The notes: generated by a model from the sequence alone, not told the origin. Shown: positions 22,966 through 34,803, counted from the stretch's first letter. The stretch is 64,000 nt of DNA from Scleropages formosus (GCF_900964775.1 NC_041825.1:3694001-3758000); one strand, 5' to 3'. Numbers and translations are program-made.

Positions 22966-23165
22966 GGGGGTGCAGTGGTGCGGTGGGTTAGACCGGGTCC
23001 TCCTTACTAGTGGGTCTGGGGTTCGAGTCCTGCTTGGGGTTCCTTGTGATGGACTGGTGTCCCATCCTGGGTGTGTCCCTTATGCCCTGTGTTGCTGGGT
23101 AGGCTCTGTGACCCCGTATGGGACAAGCGGTTTAGAAAATGTGTGTGTGTATGTATGTATGTATA
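22966..23165 (+). mobile_element. SINE-1, internally shortened
   Basis: GGTTCGAGTCC B box and the ATGGGACAAGCGG end are present, but the C-rich middle is shortened. The tail degrades into (TATG)n. Confidence 0.88.
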
Positions 23166-23377
23166 TTGAGATTAACTTACACAATAGCTTCTTTTTGTAC
23201 CATGTGTGGCAGGAAATGAGAATTGGTATAAATGTAATACTTCTGCAACACTCACCATAAAACATGTAATTTTTGTCATTTATTTTTCATCATCTGTTTG
23301 TTTCTTGGTTCCTACACTTGTAGGGATATATTACCCCTTACTCCCTAGGCAGTGCGCTGGAAACTGCCTCCTCAACA

Positions 23378-23387
23378 TGACTCAGCA
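23378..23387. promoter_or_regulatory. Extra TGACTCAGCA motif in unit 3
   Basis: Perfect ARE/NF-E2-type motif about 1.8 kb upstream of ferritin 3, inside the block missing from units 1 and 2. Its right flank (GGCACTGAGGC) resembles the flank of the motif at 37396, so it may be an old diverged copy of the same element. Confidence 0.45.
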
Positions 23388-23641
23388 CACCGTTCTGTCC
23401 CATGGCCTTGGCACTGAGGCATAACAACCTTGTTGCTAAGAAATCAGATTCCGTTGTGACACTCATGCTGAAGACTAGTTCCATCCGAGTCTGAAAAAAC
23501 TGCTGATCTGACTGTATATGTGTAGCGCGTGCATTCATTTTCATGGACGCGATGGGATTTTTTTGGGTTTTTGTGTGTATGGCTTGTGGTAATTAAAAAA
23601 GCTGACTATTAAATTAAGGATGATCACTAAAATGACAAGAA

Positions 23642-23941
23642 TTTTACATTTATTTAGCAGATGGTTTTCTCCAAAGCGACTTCTAATGAACTCTATGTAG
23701 TGTGATCAGCCCACACACCCCATTCACCGCGGTGACTTACACTGCTACATGCACTACTTACAATGGGTCACTCATCCATACATCAGTGGAATACACACAC
23801 TCTCTCTATCACTCACGCGCTATGAGTGAAACTGAACTGTATGTCTTTGGAGTGTGGGAGGAAACCAGAGCACCCAGAGGAAACCCACGCAGACATGGGA
23901 AGAACATGCAAACTCCACACAGACTGAGCGGGGATTGAACC
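23642..23941 (-). mobile_element. V-SINE, head missing, reversed
   Basis: Contains the L2-like tail, the ATACATCAGTGGAATACA region and the V-domain (AGTGTGGGAGGAAACCAGAG). It stops before the tRNA-like head. Confidence 0.85.
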
Positions 23942-24263
23942 CATGTCTTTTTTAATTTTTCTGTTTTCTATTTACCCTGCTTTAAACGGTAACACATAAT
24001 CAGAAACTCATTTCGGCTTACGACAGGTGTACAGTACATGGCATGCACATAAGCACAGCACTTGAAATCATAAGGTTTCACTGTGCTTCTTCTTGAAATT
24101 TCTTTCACTTTCTTCTTATATTTATTACTTTTTTGTTTACTCACTCACTTTTGTTGACCACGTGTGAACAGATTAGGCCCTGTACCTATTGGGGCTGACA
24201 GTCCTTTCACTACCTTCTAGGCCACATTCAGAGCTGTGAACTTGATGCACTCAGCTGTAGGAA

Positions 24264-24640
24264 GATATTACTATTACCCCTTCATACAGCTGGGCAAGTT
24301 TTCTACTGGAGTAATTTAGGTAATTTAATTTTAAGTACTTCCCTCAAGAGGGGGGTGCGGTGGTGCAGTGGGTTGAACCACAGTCCTGCTCTCCGGTGGG
24401 TCTGAGGTTCAAGTCCCACTTGGGGTGCCTTGCGACGGACTGGCGTCCCGTCCTGGGTGTGTCCCCTCCCCCTCTGGCCTTACGCCCTGTGTTACCGGGT
24501 AGGCTCCGGTTCCCCGTGACCCCGTATGGGACAAGCGGTTCTGAAAGTGTGTGTGTGTGTACTTTGCTCAAGGGTCCTACAGCTGGAGGTGCCAACTGAA
24601 CCCATAGATCCAAAGGCAGCAGCTCTAACCACTATGCTGT
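24264..24640 (-). mobile_element. SINE-2 split by a SINE-1
   Basis: Reversed SINE-2 parts at 24264-24350 (TACAGCTGGGCAAG, GGAGTAATTTAGG) and 24553-24640 (TTGCTCAAGGG, head to about CACTATGCTG), with the SINE-1 at 24351-24560 between them. An imperfect duplication (GTACTTCCCTCAAG / GTACTTTGCTCAAG) flanks the insert. Confidence 0.85.
24351..24560 (+). mobile_element. SINE-1 nested in SINE-2 (unit 3)
   Basis: Counterpart of the second SINE-1 in units 1 and 2. Here the target SINE-2 is preserved on both sides. Confidence 0.92.
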
Positions 24641-24785
24641 CTTCAAAAAATGTAATTTTACTACAGCTTAGTGTTTTAACTAGCAATCCGAGACATATAC
24701 AGCAAGGCAGAGCTGCGAAATAATAAGTGGGAACTTTTTCATATTTCTTGTCATGCATTCTGGCCTGTAATGAATGCCCAGTATG

Positions 24786-24828
24786 TGACGCAGCACACAG
24801 CCAACTGCTTTATCCCTGTGACTCAGCA
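24786..24828. promoter_or_regulatory. Paired ARE/MARE-type motifs, unit 3
   Basis: TGACGCAGCA at 24786-24795 and TGACTCAGCA at 24819-24828, 33 bp apart, about 3.2 kb upstream of ferritin 3. Confidence 0.6.
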
Positions 24829-24829
24829 A

Positions 24830-26437
24830 ATCCCAGTGCCAAGTTCAGGTTTCATCAAAGGGGACAATTTGAGCACGTGATCGGGAGGGACAAGGATTGT
24901 TTTCACCTCCCGTTACCACCGGTTGCTCATGACAGGTTCTCCTGAGTAAGAGAAAGGATGCATTTAATTTTGTGCACTCTGGGAAATAGGGGCTGTCCTC
25001 TCTAAGCATCATAAAGAATGACGTTTCTGAATGTATGATATCGAATTGGAAATAAAGAACAGGATTCATGCCGGACGACCGCACCTGTAGCAGGTCAACG
25101 GACGGGCTGCACAAGGACGGCCCTAAACGCACCGGTTTGTGGAACCTCATTTGAGCTTCCTTGCCTCCCCCTTGCGCCCCTTGTGCTCTTCTGGCTTCGG
25201 CCCGTCCGCATTGTCCCTCGGACCCCGGCTACTGGCTATTTCCCTTTACCGGCATATGTACCTCGGCAACCCCTGCCTGTTCTGGACCATGACTTTGCCT
25301 GCCCCTGCACCGCCAGCACAAAACGAAAGCTCACGCACTTGGGTTTGATGCCCTTGTGTGGTCGCCATGACCGTATGTCTGGTATCCTCAAGCAAAATAA
25401 ACCAAAGCTTTAATACCTTATAATGTTTGATGGCTGATTGTCCACTGCTAATTTGTACATTTACAGCGGAGGACAATGTGCCAGTGCAGAATGGGCTTCC
25501 ACTGAATAAGTCAAAATCCTGCTTAAGTCTTGTTTCATGTGTTTATCCTGCTCAAAGGGTTAATGGAGTAGTTTATAAAGTAACTGGTTTTTAAATTACT
25601 GGAGAGAATTTTTATTTTTTCAATCACCTGTTTCAATTACACAGATGAATAGTTTTTCAATAGCCACAGTTGCACTGACTCCTCATGTTATAAATGGTCA
25701 AGTTATGATATTTCAGAGGTACAAATATTTTCCAGGTTTATTTGTTTGTTCACTTGTACCTTTATTTACTAACAGAACTGATCAGAACTCTGTATGTAAC
25801 TCAGATTGTTTATAACTTCAGCCAAGGTCACAATCAATGGAATCTTAATAATATAGCATAATTCCTCAATTTAATGGGATCAGTTCTATTAAATCTTAAA
25901 TTTTAGCACAAGAGTTTTTAACATCTGACCCTGTGTGTTATTGTATACAGCATAATTCCTCAATTTATTAATGGGATAGGTTCTGTTATATATGATAAAT
26001 CAAAAAGTATCCCCAGTATTCTGTGTTCTTTGCGATCTGGATTATTGTGGACAGTTTTGGCTTAACCTTGTACCGCAATAACTAAAAATTAGCTGTAAAA
26101 CATTTTTGTTTTCATCAGCAGCTTATACAATGCAGGGTCTCAGTGTTCCACTATCCTGTAAACATTGGTATGCTGTGGATGGGACACCAGTTTATTATGT
26201 TTTAGGAATACAAAACAATGTTCAAGTCTAACAAAATAATTGTGCCATTTCTCTTATGCATCAGAAAAATGAAAGTGGAGAAGCCAGTGAGTTGCAGTGT
26301 AATGGAAGATTGTATGGGGAGAAGGTATTAAAAGTGTTTCACCTTAAATACCAACTGCATGTCTCATGGTGAACTTCAATGAAACTGGCCATGAGGAAAC
26401 AAGTGTTTGTCAGCATCTTGCAATCCAGAGCCCCAAG

Positions 26438-26469
<32 letters not shown>

Positions 26470-27010
26470 CACAAAACAACCACTGCTGGGACACACAAGT
26501 CTGAAGCATATTCATTAACTGTCAAGAGGCAAAAAAGTAAATTATGGGTGTTAGTTTTCTCCATCCAGGAAAATAATTTAAGCTTGACCACAACTTGGGG
26601 TCAGTGACACCACATTTATAAATTTTAGGCAGCTGATGTGTTAAAGGACAGAGTACCTAACTGTAGTGCTGGTTTTGCCAGATTTCAAGGATAATAGTAC
26701 TGAATCAGCAGCTGTTCATGACTAGGTTCAGTTTACTACTTCGAGTGAAGGGTCCACAATTCCCTAGTAAAGCCATTTTAAGTACTTTGAATGAAAATAA
26801 ACAAGGAAGTATTTCCTAGCCCCTGTCACGCATCTAACAATGTCATGTTTAGAACGTCTAGAGGCACAAATAGTAACCAAGTGCAGGCTTTAGAAACACA
26901 CAAGATTGGGATGTGGGGGGTATAAACAGATGATCAATTTTGTCATCTCAAACCACTGCTTGAAAAATCCATTACACTTCAAGAAACAATACTGCAGATG
27001 TTCAGCTCAA
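24830..27010. other. Intergenic DNA of unit 3 without genes
   Basis: Near-identical to 11280-13440 and 17310-19475. The C-run and short A-run seen there are replaced by about 28 A at 26440-26468. Confidence 0.6.
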
Positions 27011-27211
27011 AATGTTTATTTAGCCATCCAAATGTTGCTGTAGCTTGCATTATTAGGAACCCATTGACAATTTTGCATTAACGCCACCTCCTCAAGTGAA
27101 ACCAGATTAACCCACAAGTCATCGAAAGATTGAAGGACAGATTTTCTTCAACACCCTGACAATAACAAACACAGACAAGGGTTTTGTTAAGTGTACAGCC
27201 TATGACTCCAT

Positions 27212-28064
27212 TTAACTGCTTTTCCCCAAAGTATGTTTGTCAAACAGGTATTCAGCCATCTTGTTGTTGGCTGAATCCATCTTGGACAGGTTGGTGATGT
27301 GGTCTCCCAGCTTCTTGATGGCCTCCACTTGCTCATTCAAGTAGTGAGTTTCCAATAAGTCACAGAGCTAATGGGGGAGGGGGAGATGCAGATGTCAGAG
27401 CTAATCATGCACAATACATTCAATGTAATGACACTGAAAAAGGAGAAAAGTGAGTAGTACCGGAAATGACAACATTTTTATATTTCCCCACCGACCCCAA
27501 ATTAATGGTCCAGAACTACAAGGGGGAAAAAACCTCAGTGTGACAAGTGTCCAGAAACCTTAAGTAGAAACTCACATGGGGGTCAGTCTTGTCTGAGGCC
27601 ACCTTGTGCAGATCAAGCAGAGCCTGGTTAACCTTCTTCTCAAGTGCCAAGGCACACTGCATTGCCTCCAGGCCACTGCCCCACTCATCCCTCTCAGGCT
27701 TCTGTTGAGAAGATGGCAAAAATTCAGTTCATCGCTTGACACAGGCAATAGTCAAGGCAGATTAATTCTGGTTTAATTTGAAGGCGTTAGTTTTCTGAAG
27801 TCTTTCTGACCTTGATGTCCTGCAGGAAGATGCGTCCACCCCTCTTGTTCTGGAAGGAGAGCAGCTTCCGCGCATGCTCGTGCTCCTCCTCACTGCACTC
27901 CTTGAAGAAGTGCGAGAAACCGGGCAGAGCAACATCGTCCCGGTCGAAATAGTAAGCCTGCAGGGTAAAGATAGAGAAACGGAGGGTTAACAAAAAGTAA
28001 ACATCCTTATCAGTAAGGCTTCTGCTGGATGAGATAAAAGGCACCATGTTTACATAACTATGAA

Positions 28065-28109
<45 letters not shown>

Positions 28110-28847
28110 CGGCAACTACACCAGCAAGTAAAGGCTTAGCTCACCCTACTACTACTACACAGGCAACCTGACAGTGTCAGTGCCTGAGGCAACACCTCCT
28201 CCCTTGTTGTAATACATCTGAGCAAAGAAGTTATGCTGAATACTCCAGTAAAAAATATCCAATAGTATAAATGGGGAAATAACTATAGGTAGCTTAACAC
28301 TAAGCTACTTGGGGGGGGGAGCCCCAGTGAATGCTTAATGTGAAAGTGAACACGCACCTTGATCAGAGTTATGATTCTGTCCCCTAACTAAGGAGTTTTT
28401 GATGTGCCTTTTTAGTCAATTTGCTTGTCCGACACAGCAAAGTGACCTGCAGTTCCACTTGTCGCCACTGGACGGCAGAAAAGCACTCAGGAGACACCAG
28501 GAACTGCGTCATTATGCTGACTGTTTACGAACAAGTCAAAGGCAGTTACGTGACTAAAACTTTTTTTTTTTTTTTTTTATTAAATTGCGATAACAACTCT
28601 GCTCCCAACATAAGAAACCGATGTTAATAAGTGATTTTGTACAAGTCAAGTGGATACCACAGTAGCAAAGCCATTTTCTGGGTGTTCCCCCGCCCCACGT
28701 ATCAAAATGGATCACCACCACCAGCAGCCAAAGAGAGGACCTCACCATGGACAAGTAGGTGTAGTGAGCGTAGAGCTCCATGTTCACCATCCGATTGATA
28801 GCAGCTTCGCAGTCCTGGTGGTAGTTCTGACGGATCTGAGAAGACAT
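27212..28847 (-). CDS. fth1: Ferritin 4, heavy chain
   Basis: Exons 28746-28847, 27811-27957, 27576-27701 and 27212-27367 (102, 147, 126 and 156 nt); 34+49+42+51 = 176 residues. It starts MSSQIRQ and carries the usual [19 protein letters not shown] and [14 protein letters not shown] forms, so it differs from ferritins 1-3. All ferroxidase ligands and D131/E134 are present; LCDLLE replaces LCDFLE. Its 3' UTR (poly(A) signal 27015-27020) is nearly identical to those of ferritins 2 and 3, making it the parent of their 3' ends. Intron 1 contains a 45-base homopolymer. Confidence 0.97.
28065..28109. repeat. Homopolymer of 45 G in ferritin 4 intron 1
   Basis: Forty-five consecutive G on the plus strand, so poly(C) in the sense intron. 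The exact length is doubtful in any assembly. Confidence 0.9.
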
Positions 28848-28938
28848 CTTGGCTGCTTTTTCGTCTTTTATTACGAAAATTATCCGTAGAAAAATATAAT
28901 CTGCGAAGTTTTATTTCAAACGTCGGCTAAAAGAAGAA

Positions 28939-28968
28939 GTTCCGTTCAAACACTGTTGAAGCAAGAAC
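28939..28968 (-). promoter_or_regulatory. Iron-responsive element of ferritin 4
   Basis: Canonical IRE with bulged C and loop CAGTGT (the other H genes have CAGTGA). The upper stem TTCAA pairs with TTGAA. Confidence 0.97.
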
Positions 28969-29014
28969 TTCCCTCGAAACCCCGGACGATCTGAAATGGC
29001 TTCCCAACTTCGTC

Positions 29015-29105
29015 TCTCCTTAAGGCTCTCAGTTTGGTGACGTCATTGACAAGGAGACGGTTTCCTCAGCCAATAACGTGAAGGAAAAGAGAAAAGGGGC
29101 GGAAA
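29015..29105 (-). promoter_or_regulatory. Ferritin 4 core promoter
   Basis: CRE TGACGTCA at 29038-29045, inverted CCAAT at 29070-29074, GC box at 29096-29101. CRE-to-IRE and CRE-to-CCAAT distances equal those of ferritin 1 although the flanking sequence has diverged. Confidence 0.85.
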
Positions 29106-29867
29106 TGAATAACCAGAACAACCAATCAGTTTTAAGAATGAAACAAGACGATTACCCAGCAGTTGCTTTGTTGAGTAAACAAAAATTATTTTGAAATTTG
29201 TAAATAATTTACAGAGTAAACCTGGCAGGTTCGTAACGTAGAATTAAATAAATTAATTTTATGCTATGTTCTCCAAGAATTTCTTCAGCCACATGTTTTC
29301 CTCTTTTTAGAGTGCAGTTTCTCAAAAAAACTTATAGAAGCTACATGATTCTCCAAATTTTACAATTATGTTTAAACACCTAAATTAATTGCTTCTAACA
29401 ACAGTCCACCCAGACTTAGAACTGCTGAAACGATATAGAAGTCAGTCTCTCAAGTGCTCTAATTTAAAGCAGTGTCTTTGCGTTTTATGTAAATGTGGCC
29501 CTTTTCCCTTCATTTGTGTCCAAAGGTGCACAATGATACAAATATGAACAAAGTTACATTAATTTCTTCGCTAAACATTTGAAACGTGTAGTTATGGCAG
29601 TGCTGTGATTCCTTACTGTCCTGCCACAGTGAAAAGTGGTGTCTGAGAAAAGTGTCGACTGTAAAGTGTTTAATGGACAGACCTTTAGTTAAACTGCAGG
29701 GTTTGTACGGATGTCAGAAAGACACATTTTAAGTTCGACACAAATACATCATGATCAGTCCTGCTCTGAATTTGTTTTCCTTCCCCAGGTCAGGGTTGGA
29801 GCAGCACGAAAAGAAAATGTCCAGTGAGAGATTCATTAAAAAAAGGAAAAAAAATGTATTTATATTT

Positions 29868-30070
29868 ATTCATTAGCTGACACATTTCTCCAAAGCAACT
29901 ACAGTGTTAAGGTTACAGTTATTTATCCATTTAAACAGCTGGGTAATTTTCACTGGAACAGTTTAGGATAAGTACTTTGCTGAAGGGTAGTACAGCCACC
30001 AGTGGGAATCAAACCTGCAACCTTTGCATCCAAAGCCAGTGGTTGTAGCCACTACCCTACCAACTGTTCC
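29868..30070 (-). mobile_element. SINE-2, reversed
   Basis: Tail CATTAGCTGACACATTTCTCC at the left, CAGCTGGGTAATTTTCACTGG centre, tRNA-like head to the right. Confidence 0.85.
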
Positions 30071-30329
30071 TGTTTGTTATAGGAAATGAAACATTTTCTC
30101 ACGTTAAAAAACATTTTCATATCCAGTGTGACTTCTTATCGTGTGGTTGGGGTGAACAACATTTGTCTGATCACGTTTTTAATGCGTGTGTGTGTGTTGG
30201 AGTACAGCTGTATGATTTTTAATATTTCATTGCATAAGTGCCGGGTTTTCTCTTGACTCCTACGTGGCAGGTTGTTGAAGAGAACATACTGAGGAAAACT
30301 ATGCGGTGAACCGAAGGCAATATTTCTTG

Positions 30330-30372
30330 TGACAGGGCACATGGCAAGCTGTTTTCTCACTGTGACTCAGCA
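30330..30372. promoter_or_regulatory. Paired ARE-type motifs upstream of ferritin 4
   Basis: TGACAGGGCA at 30330-30339 (TGACnnnGC) and TGACTCAGCA at 30363-30372, again 33 bp apart, about 1.35 kb upstream of ferritin 4. The surrounding DNA has diverged strongly from units 1-3 while motifs and spacing are kept. Confidence 0.6.
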
Positions 30373-30504
30373 AATTCTGATGCCAAGGTCACTTGTTGCC
30401 ATGTAAGGTAGTTTGAGCAATTGTTACCAAGGCTTCATTATCAAACAGCTCCTCCTTCCCTAAACAGCTTCTGAGGGACCATAAAACCCATTTAACTCTT
30501 GAAT

Positions 30505-30826
30505 TACTTTTATTTATTCATCAGACACTTTTGTCCAAAGCAACTTCCAATGAACTCTATGTAGTGTTATCAGCCCACACACCTTATTCATCGTGGTGAC
30601 TTACACTGCTAGATACACTACTTTGGAACACACCCACACACTCTCTCTGTCACTCACACACTACCGGTGAACTTGAACTGTATGTCTTTGGACTGTGGGA
30701 GGAAACCAGAGCGCCCAGAGGAAACCCACACAGACATGGGGAGAACATGCAAACTCCACACAGATTGAGCAGGGAATCAAACTCATGTCCTCTCGCACCA
30801 CCCAGGCGCTGTGTCACTGTGCTGCC
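30505..30826 (-). mobile_element. V-SINE, near full length, reversed
   Basis: L2-like tail (TTTATTCATCAGACACTTTT), V-domain and tRNA-like head (GGTGGTGCGAGAGGACAT on the minus strand). Confidence 0.85.
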
Positions 30827-30831
30827 TACAT

Positions 30832-30917
30832 TAACATTTGTTCCTTTAGCAGACGCTTTTCTCCAAAGTGACTTACAATGTCACTACTTTCATATCTTTA
30901 CCCATTTATATACTGTT

Positions 30918-30958
<41 letters not shown>

Positions 30959-31303
30959 TCTACAACCACTTATCCCGAGCAGGGTCATGGCAAGCCGGAG
31001 CCTAACCTGGCAACACAGGGTGTAAGGCCGGAGAGGGGGGACATACACCCCGGACGGGACGCCAGTCCACTGCTGGGCACTCCAAGTAGGACCCGAACCC
31101 CAGACCCACCAGCAAGCAGGCCCCAGCCAAACCTGCGGTATTACTGTGCCCCCCCAACCCCCCTTTATACAGCTGGGCAATTTTACTGGGGCAATTTAGG
31201 GTAAGTACCTTGCTCAAGGGGGCTACAGATGGAGGTAGGAGTCAAACCCATGACCTTACGGGTCTGAAGGCAGTAGGTCAAACCACTACTTTACCAGCTG
31301 TCC
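30832..31303 (-). mobile_element. SINE-2 split by a reversed SINE-1
   Basis: SINE-2 parts at 30832-30921 (CCTTTAGCAGACGCTTTTCTCC, ending in CCCATTTATA) and 31163-31303 (CAGCTGGGCAATTTTACTGG to the head). Confidence 0.85.
30922..31156 (-). mobile_element. SINE-1, reversed, nested in SINE-2
   Basis: Long (AC)n at the left, then the family body in reverse, diverged (GCCCCAGCCAAACC). Short TTTATA-type flanks are shared on both sides. Confidence 0.85.
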
Positions 31304-31309
31304 CAAAAA

Positions 31310-32700
31310 TACTTTACTGGAAGAATTTAAGGTTCATTCTGACAGTCTGCAGACAGAAATCTGCTCTCTAGATATAAAGCCGAACTGATTTAACACCTTA
31401 ATATATTTAAGAGCGCAGTGCAGGATGCAAGCCAAAATTACAGGCTAAATCTTGTTTTATGTACTTGTACTACTCATAGGGACTGAAATTAGTGCTGTAG
31501 TTTATAAGGTGAAAGAATTTTAAATTGCTGGAGAGAATTTATGTTTTAATTTGCAACCATTTAAATTACATGGTAAATAGTTTTGCGTCGGCCACCATTA
31601 CACTGACTTCCTTTGACGTTACAACAAGTCAAATGAACCATTTTTCAGAGAGACAGATATTTTCCCAGTTTTTTTATTTGTTTATTTTTAAAAGCATTTT
31701 TTTTTCCACTTGCCCATCCATCCATTATCAGTAATCACTTATCCAGTGCAGGATCCAGAGCCTGAACCAGAATTATAGGGTACAAAGCAAGGTAAACTCT
31801 GGATGTGAGGCCAGACCCTCTGAAAGGTGTCCTCATGCATCATTTTTAAAAAAAATATTTATATTTGTTTCTGAGTGAACAAACCTGTGTTTTATATCAA
31901 TAGAGAACAGAAATGTGGGGCTATTTTAACATCTTGCTTTCAGTGTTTAGAAGCTGTCTTGTACGTCATGGATCAATAAGATGAGAAATGTTGCACGTTC
32001 ATGAAATCAGTCGGCCTACAGCTGATATTGGACTCCTGGAAAATACGTACTTTTTCATGTAACAGACTTACTCAGAAGTGTTTTGCTTATCAGATGATTC
32101 TTTGATTTTAGTATATAAATTTGTTACATTTTCCCCATTAAAAATTCACAATTTAATTTCATCTTTCATATTAACACAGCTTGAAGGTAAAGATACTTAC
32201 AGTATACATTATAGCTATAACAGACTTCCACAGAATGTACACTACAGCAGCACCTGCACTTTTAAGCTTTCTGAAACTGAATAGTGGTAGTATTGAAATG
32301 ACTCAAGAACCTAGAATGTTAATTTCTTTAAAAGATGTCCAGTTGCATGTTGAGTAACTGAAAGGTAATCAACTTTCAGTAATTAAGCTTAATTTGATTA
32401 ATCCTTAACTTAGATTCATTATACATTTACAGTACTTTAGAGAAAAGCATCTAAAATAGCAAGATGCCAATTCAGGTGATCCCCCCCCACCACAACAGCA
32501 GCACCAGCTCCATGCCAACAAGACAGTGGAGGAGTTTGGACCTTCCCCTTCTGGTGTTCCATGAAAATAAAGCTGTTCTTTTCATCAGCAGATCACCTCT
32601 ACAATCTTGAGAATCTGCCTCCTACAGCTTTGCTCAAGTCAGGAGAAAAGCCATTACCCATCCTCAATACTTAAAGAACCACAACACAGTAGACATTCAG
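31310..32700. other. Intergenic between ferritins 5 and 4
   Basis: Bases 31440-31670 are distantly alignable with the spacer at 11950-12170. Otherwise AT-rich with no gene recognised. Confidence 0.5.
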
Positions 32701-32881
32701 CTCAAAATGTTTATTAGCCATCCAAAAGCTGCTGCAACTTGCTTTATGTTAGGAACCCATTGACAATTTTGTATTATGTCACCACCACAAGTCATCCAAA
32801 ACTGAAGGACAATTCTCAACACACTGGCAATAACACAAATATAGACAAGGGTTCAGTTAGGTAGACAGCCAATGGCTCCAT

Positions 32882-33911
32882 TTAACTGCTTTTCCCCAAA
32901 GTATGTTTGTCAAACAGGTATTCAGCCATCTTGTTGTTGGCTGAATCCATCTTGGACAGGTTTGTGATGTGGTCTCCAAGCTTCTTGATGGCCTCCACTT
33001 GCTCATTCAAGTAGTGAGTCTCCAAGAAGTCACAGAACTATCAGGGAAAGAATGACAAGTGTCAGTGCTAATCATGCACAACACATTCCACTTAATATTG
33101 TCAGTGGAAGAATGAGTAGTACTGGACATTTTCAGTCTTCCCCTCAGACTCAAAAAGAAGTCCACAACTACAAGGGAAAGGATGGGTTGATGTGACAACA
33201 CACTGCAATAACCGTACGTGGAAACACTCACATGGGGGTCAGTGTTGTCAGAGGCCAGCTTATGCAGGTCAAGCAGAGCCTGGTTGACTTTCTTCTCAAG
33301 CTCCAAGGCACACTGCATTGCCTCCAGGCCACTGGCCCACTCATCCCTCTCAGGCTTCTGTTGAGAAGATAGCAAAAGTTCAGATCATTGCTCAGACAAT
33401 AACAGTCACAGCAGATTAATTTAGGTTTAATCTGAGTTTGAGTCTTTCCGACCTTGATGTCCTGCAGGAAGATGCGTCCACCCCTCTTGTTCTGGAAGGA
33501 GAGCAGCTTCCGCGCATGCTCGTGCTCCTCCTCACTGCACTCCTTGAAGAAGTGCGAGAAACCGGGCAGAGCAACATCGTCCCGGTCGAAATAGTAAGCC
33601 TACAGGGCAAAGATAGAGAAATAGAGGTTAACAGAAGTAAACACGTTTAGTAACACTCCTGCGGGAGTAACGGACCGTAACATGGTAAACGAAGTAGTTC
33701 TCCTGAATAATAGGAGCACAGTTACATACACACACGGGAATTGCAACGGTGGAAGTGACCAACTACTAACAATAATGTTTCTCGAAGGCAAAGGAGACGG
33801 ACTCACCATGGACATGTAGGTGTAGTGCGCGTACAGCTCCATGTTGGCCATCCGGTTGACGGCGGCTTCGCAGTCACGGTGGTAGTTCTGGCGGATCTGA
33901 GAAGTAGACAT
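32882..33911 (-). CDS. fth1: Ferritin 5, heavy chain
   Basis: Exons 33807-33911, 33453-33599, 33232-33357 and 32882-33037 (105, 147, 126 and 156 nt); 177 residues. Compact introns. Complete ferroxidase set: E27, Y34, E61, E62, H65, E107 and Q141. Differences include [18 protein letters not shown] in exon 1, ALELEKK and [10 protein letters not shown] in exon 3, and FCDFLE for LCDFLE beside the three-fold channel. IRE at 34016-34045, poly(A) signal at 32710-32715. It resembles ferritin 4 more than ferritins 1-3 in the SKMDSANNK segment, and has its own spacer. Confidence 0.97.
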
Positions 33912-34015
33912 CTTGGCTGCTTTTTCGTTTTTCTTACGAAAATATAATCTGTTTTAAGTTACAGAAGTTTAAAGCAAAGGCGATCTAGAAGCGTTTAAAC
34001 GTCGGAAAAAAAGAA

Positions 34016-34045
34016 GTTCCGTTCAATCACTGTTGAAGCAAGAAC
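34016..34045 (-). promoter_or_regulatory. Iron-responsive element of ferritin 5
   Basis: Canonical hairpin with loop CAGTGA and upper stem TTCAA/TTGAA. Confidence 0.97.
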
Positions 34046-34084
34046 TCCCTTCGAAATCCCGGACGATGTGAAATGGATCCCCTT

Positions 34085-34175
34085 TGTTGGTACTTAAGGG
34101 TTCCAAATTGCTGACGTCATCGAAAGAGAGCGAGTAGTCAGCCAATAACATGTCGAGAATGACAAGGGGCGGGAA
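34085..34175 (-). promoter_or_regulatory. Ferritin 5 core promoter
   Basis: CTTAAG TATA-like block, CRE TGACGTCA at 34112-34119, inverted CCAAT at 34142-34146, GC box at 34166-34171. Confidence 0.83.
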
Positions 34176-34612
34176 TAAACGGTAGCGTTCCACAAAAGAA
34201 GCGGTCAGCAATTGTTGTGTTGTGTAAACTAAATATATTATGCGTTCGGAAGAAAAAAAAACTTTTCTTATACAGGAGTATTTCTAAGAGCAGTTTCACG
34301 AGATGATTACACCGTCATATTATTTGTTTCCAGACCACGTTTTCAGAGTTTTCTCCTAGGACATGGAGTACTTCTCATTGAGTTCCTATGGAGCTCGTGT
34401 ATTCGCCTGAAAAAAATAATTCTCTTAACATTTGTTAAACATTACACGCCTGAAACACACTGGCATATTAAAATAAATGTTGGGTTTTTGTGGTGGTCAT
34501 ATGAGTTCATAACCCAGACAGTAAAAGCTGGTGTTTGGGAACATGGAGTGAGAAGTGCTGACTAGTCCAGTATTAGACTTTCATTTCACACAAGAAAGAC
34601 ATCATGGAGCTC

Positions 34613-34803
34613 ATGCTTTTCTCCAAAGCAACTTAGTGTTGAGCTACGTATCTTTATTTACCCATTTATACAGCTTTCTGATTTTTACTGGAGGGAAATT
34701 CAGGGGAAAGAACCTCGCTCAAGGGTACTGCACCTGGAAGTGGGATTCAAATCTGTGACCCTTGGGTCCAAAGGCTGCAGTTCTAACCCCTACCCTTCCA
34801 GCT
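34613..34803 (-). mobile_element. SINE-2, reversed
   Basis: TTTCTCCAAAGCAACTTAG tail end, ACCCATTTATACAGC, head TTCTAACCCCTACCC. Confidence 0.8.

Larger units (their letters stand above)
19732..27267. repeat. Ferritin tandem unit 3 (longer)
   Basis: About 7.5 kb. It matches units 1 and 2 except for a loss of about 110 bp near 22203 and an extra block of about 1.8 kb between roughly 22530 and 24351, which carries a reversed SINE-1, another SINE-1, a partial V-SINE and an additional TGACTCAGCA. From 24351 to 27210 it again follows the other units and runs into ferritin 4. Confidence 0.9.

Noticed and set aside
7660-27267. Triplication as a pure assembly artefact
   Set aside because: Units differ by scattered substitutions, indels and a 1.8-kb block, and the chimeric junction has a biological explanation. 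Long reads would still be the decisive test.
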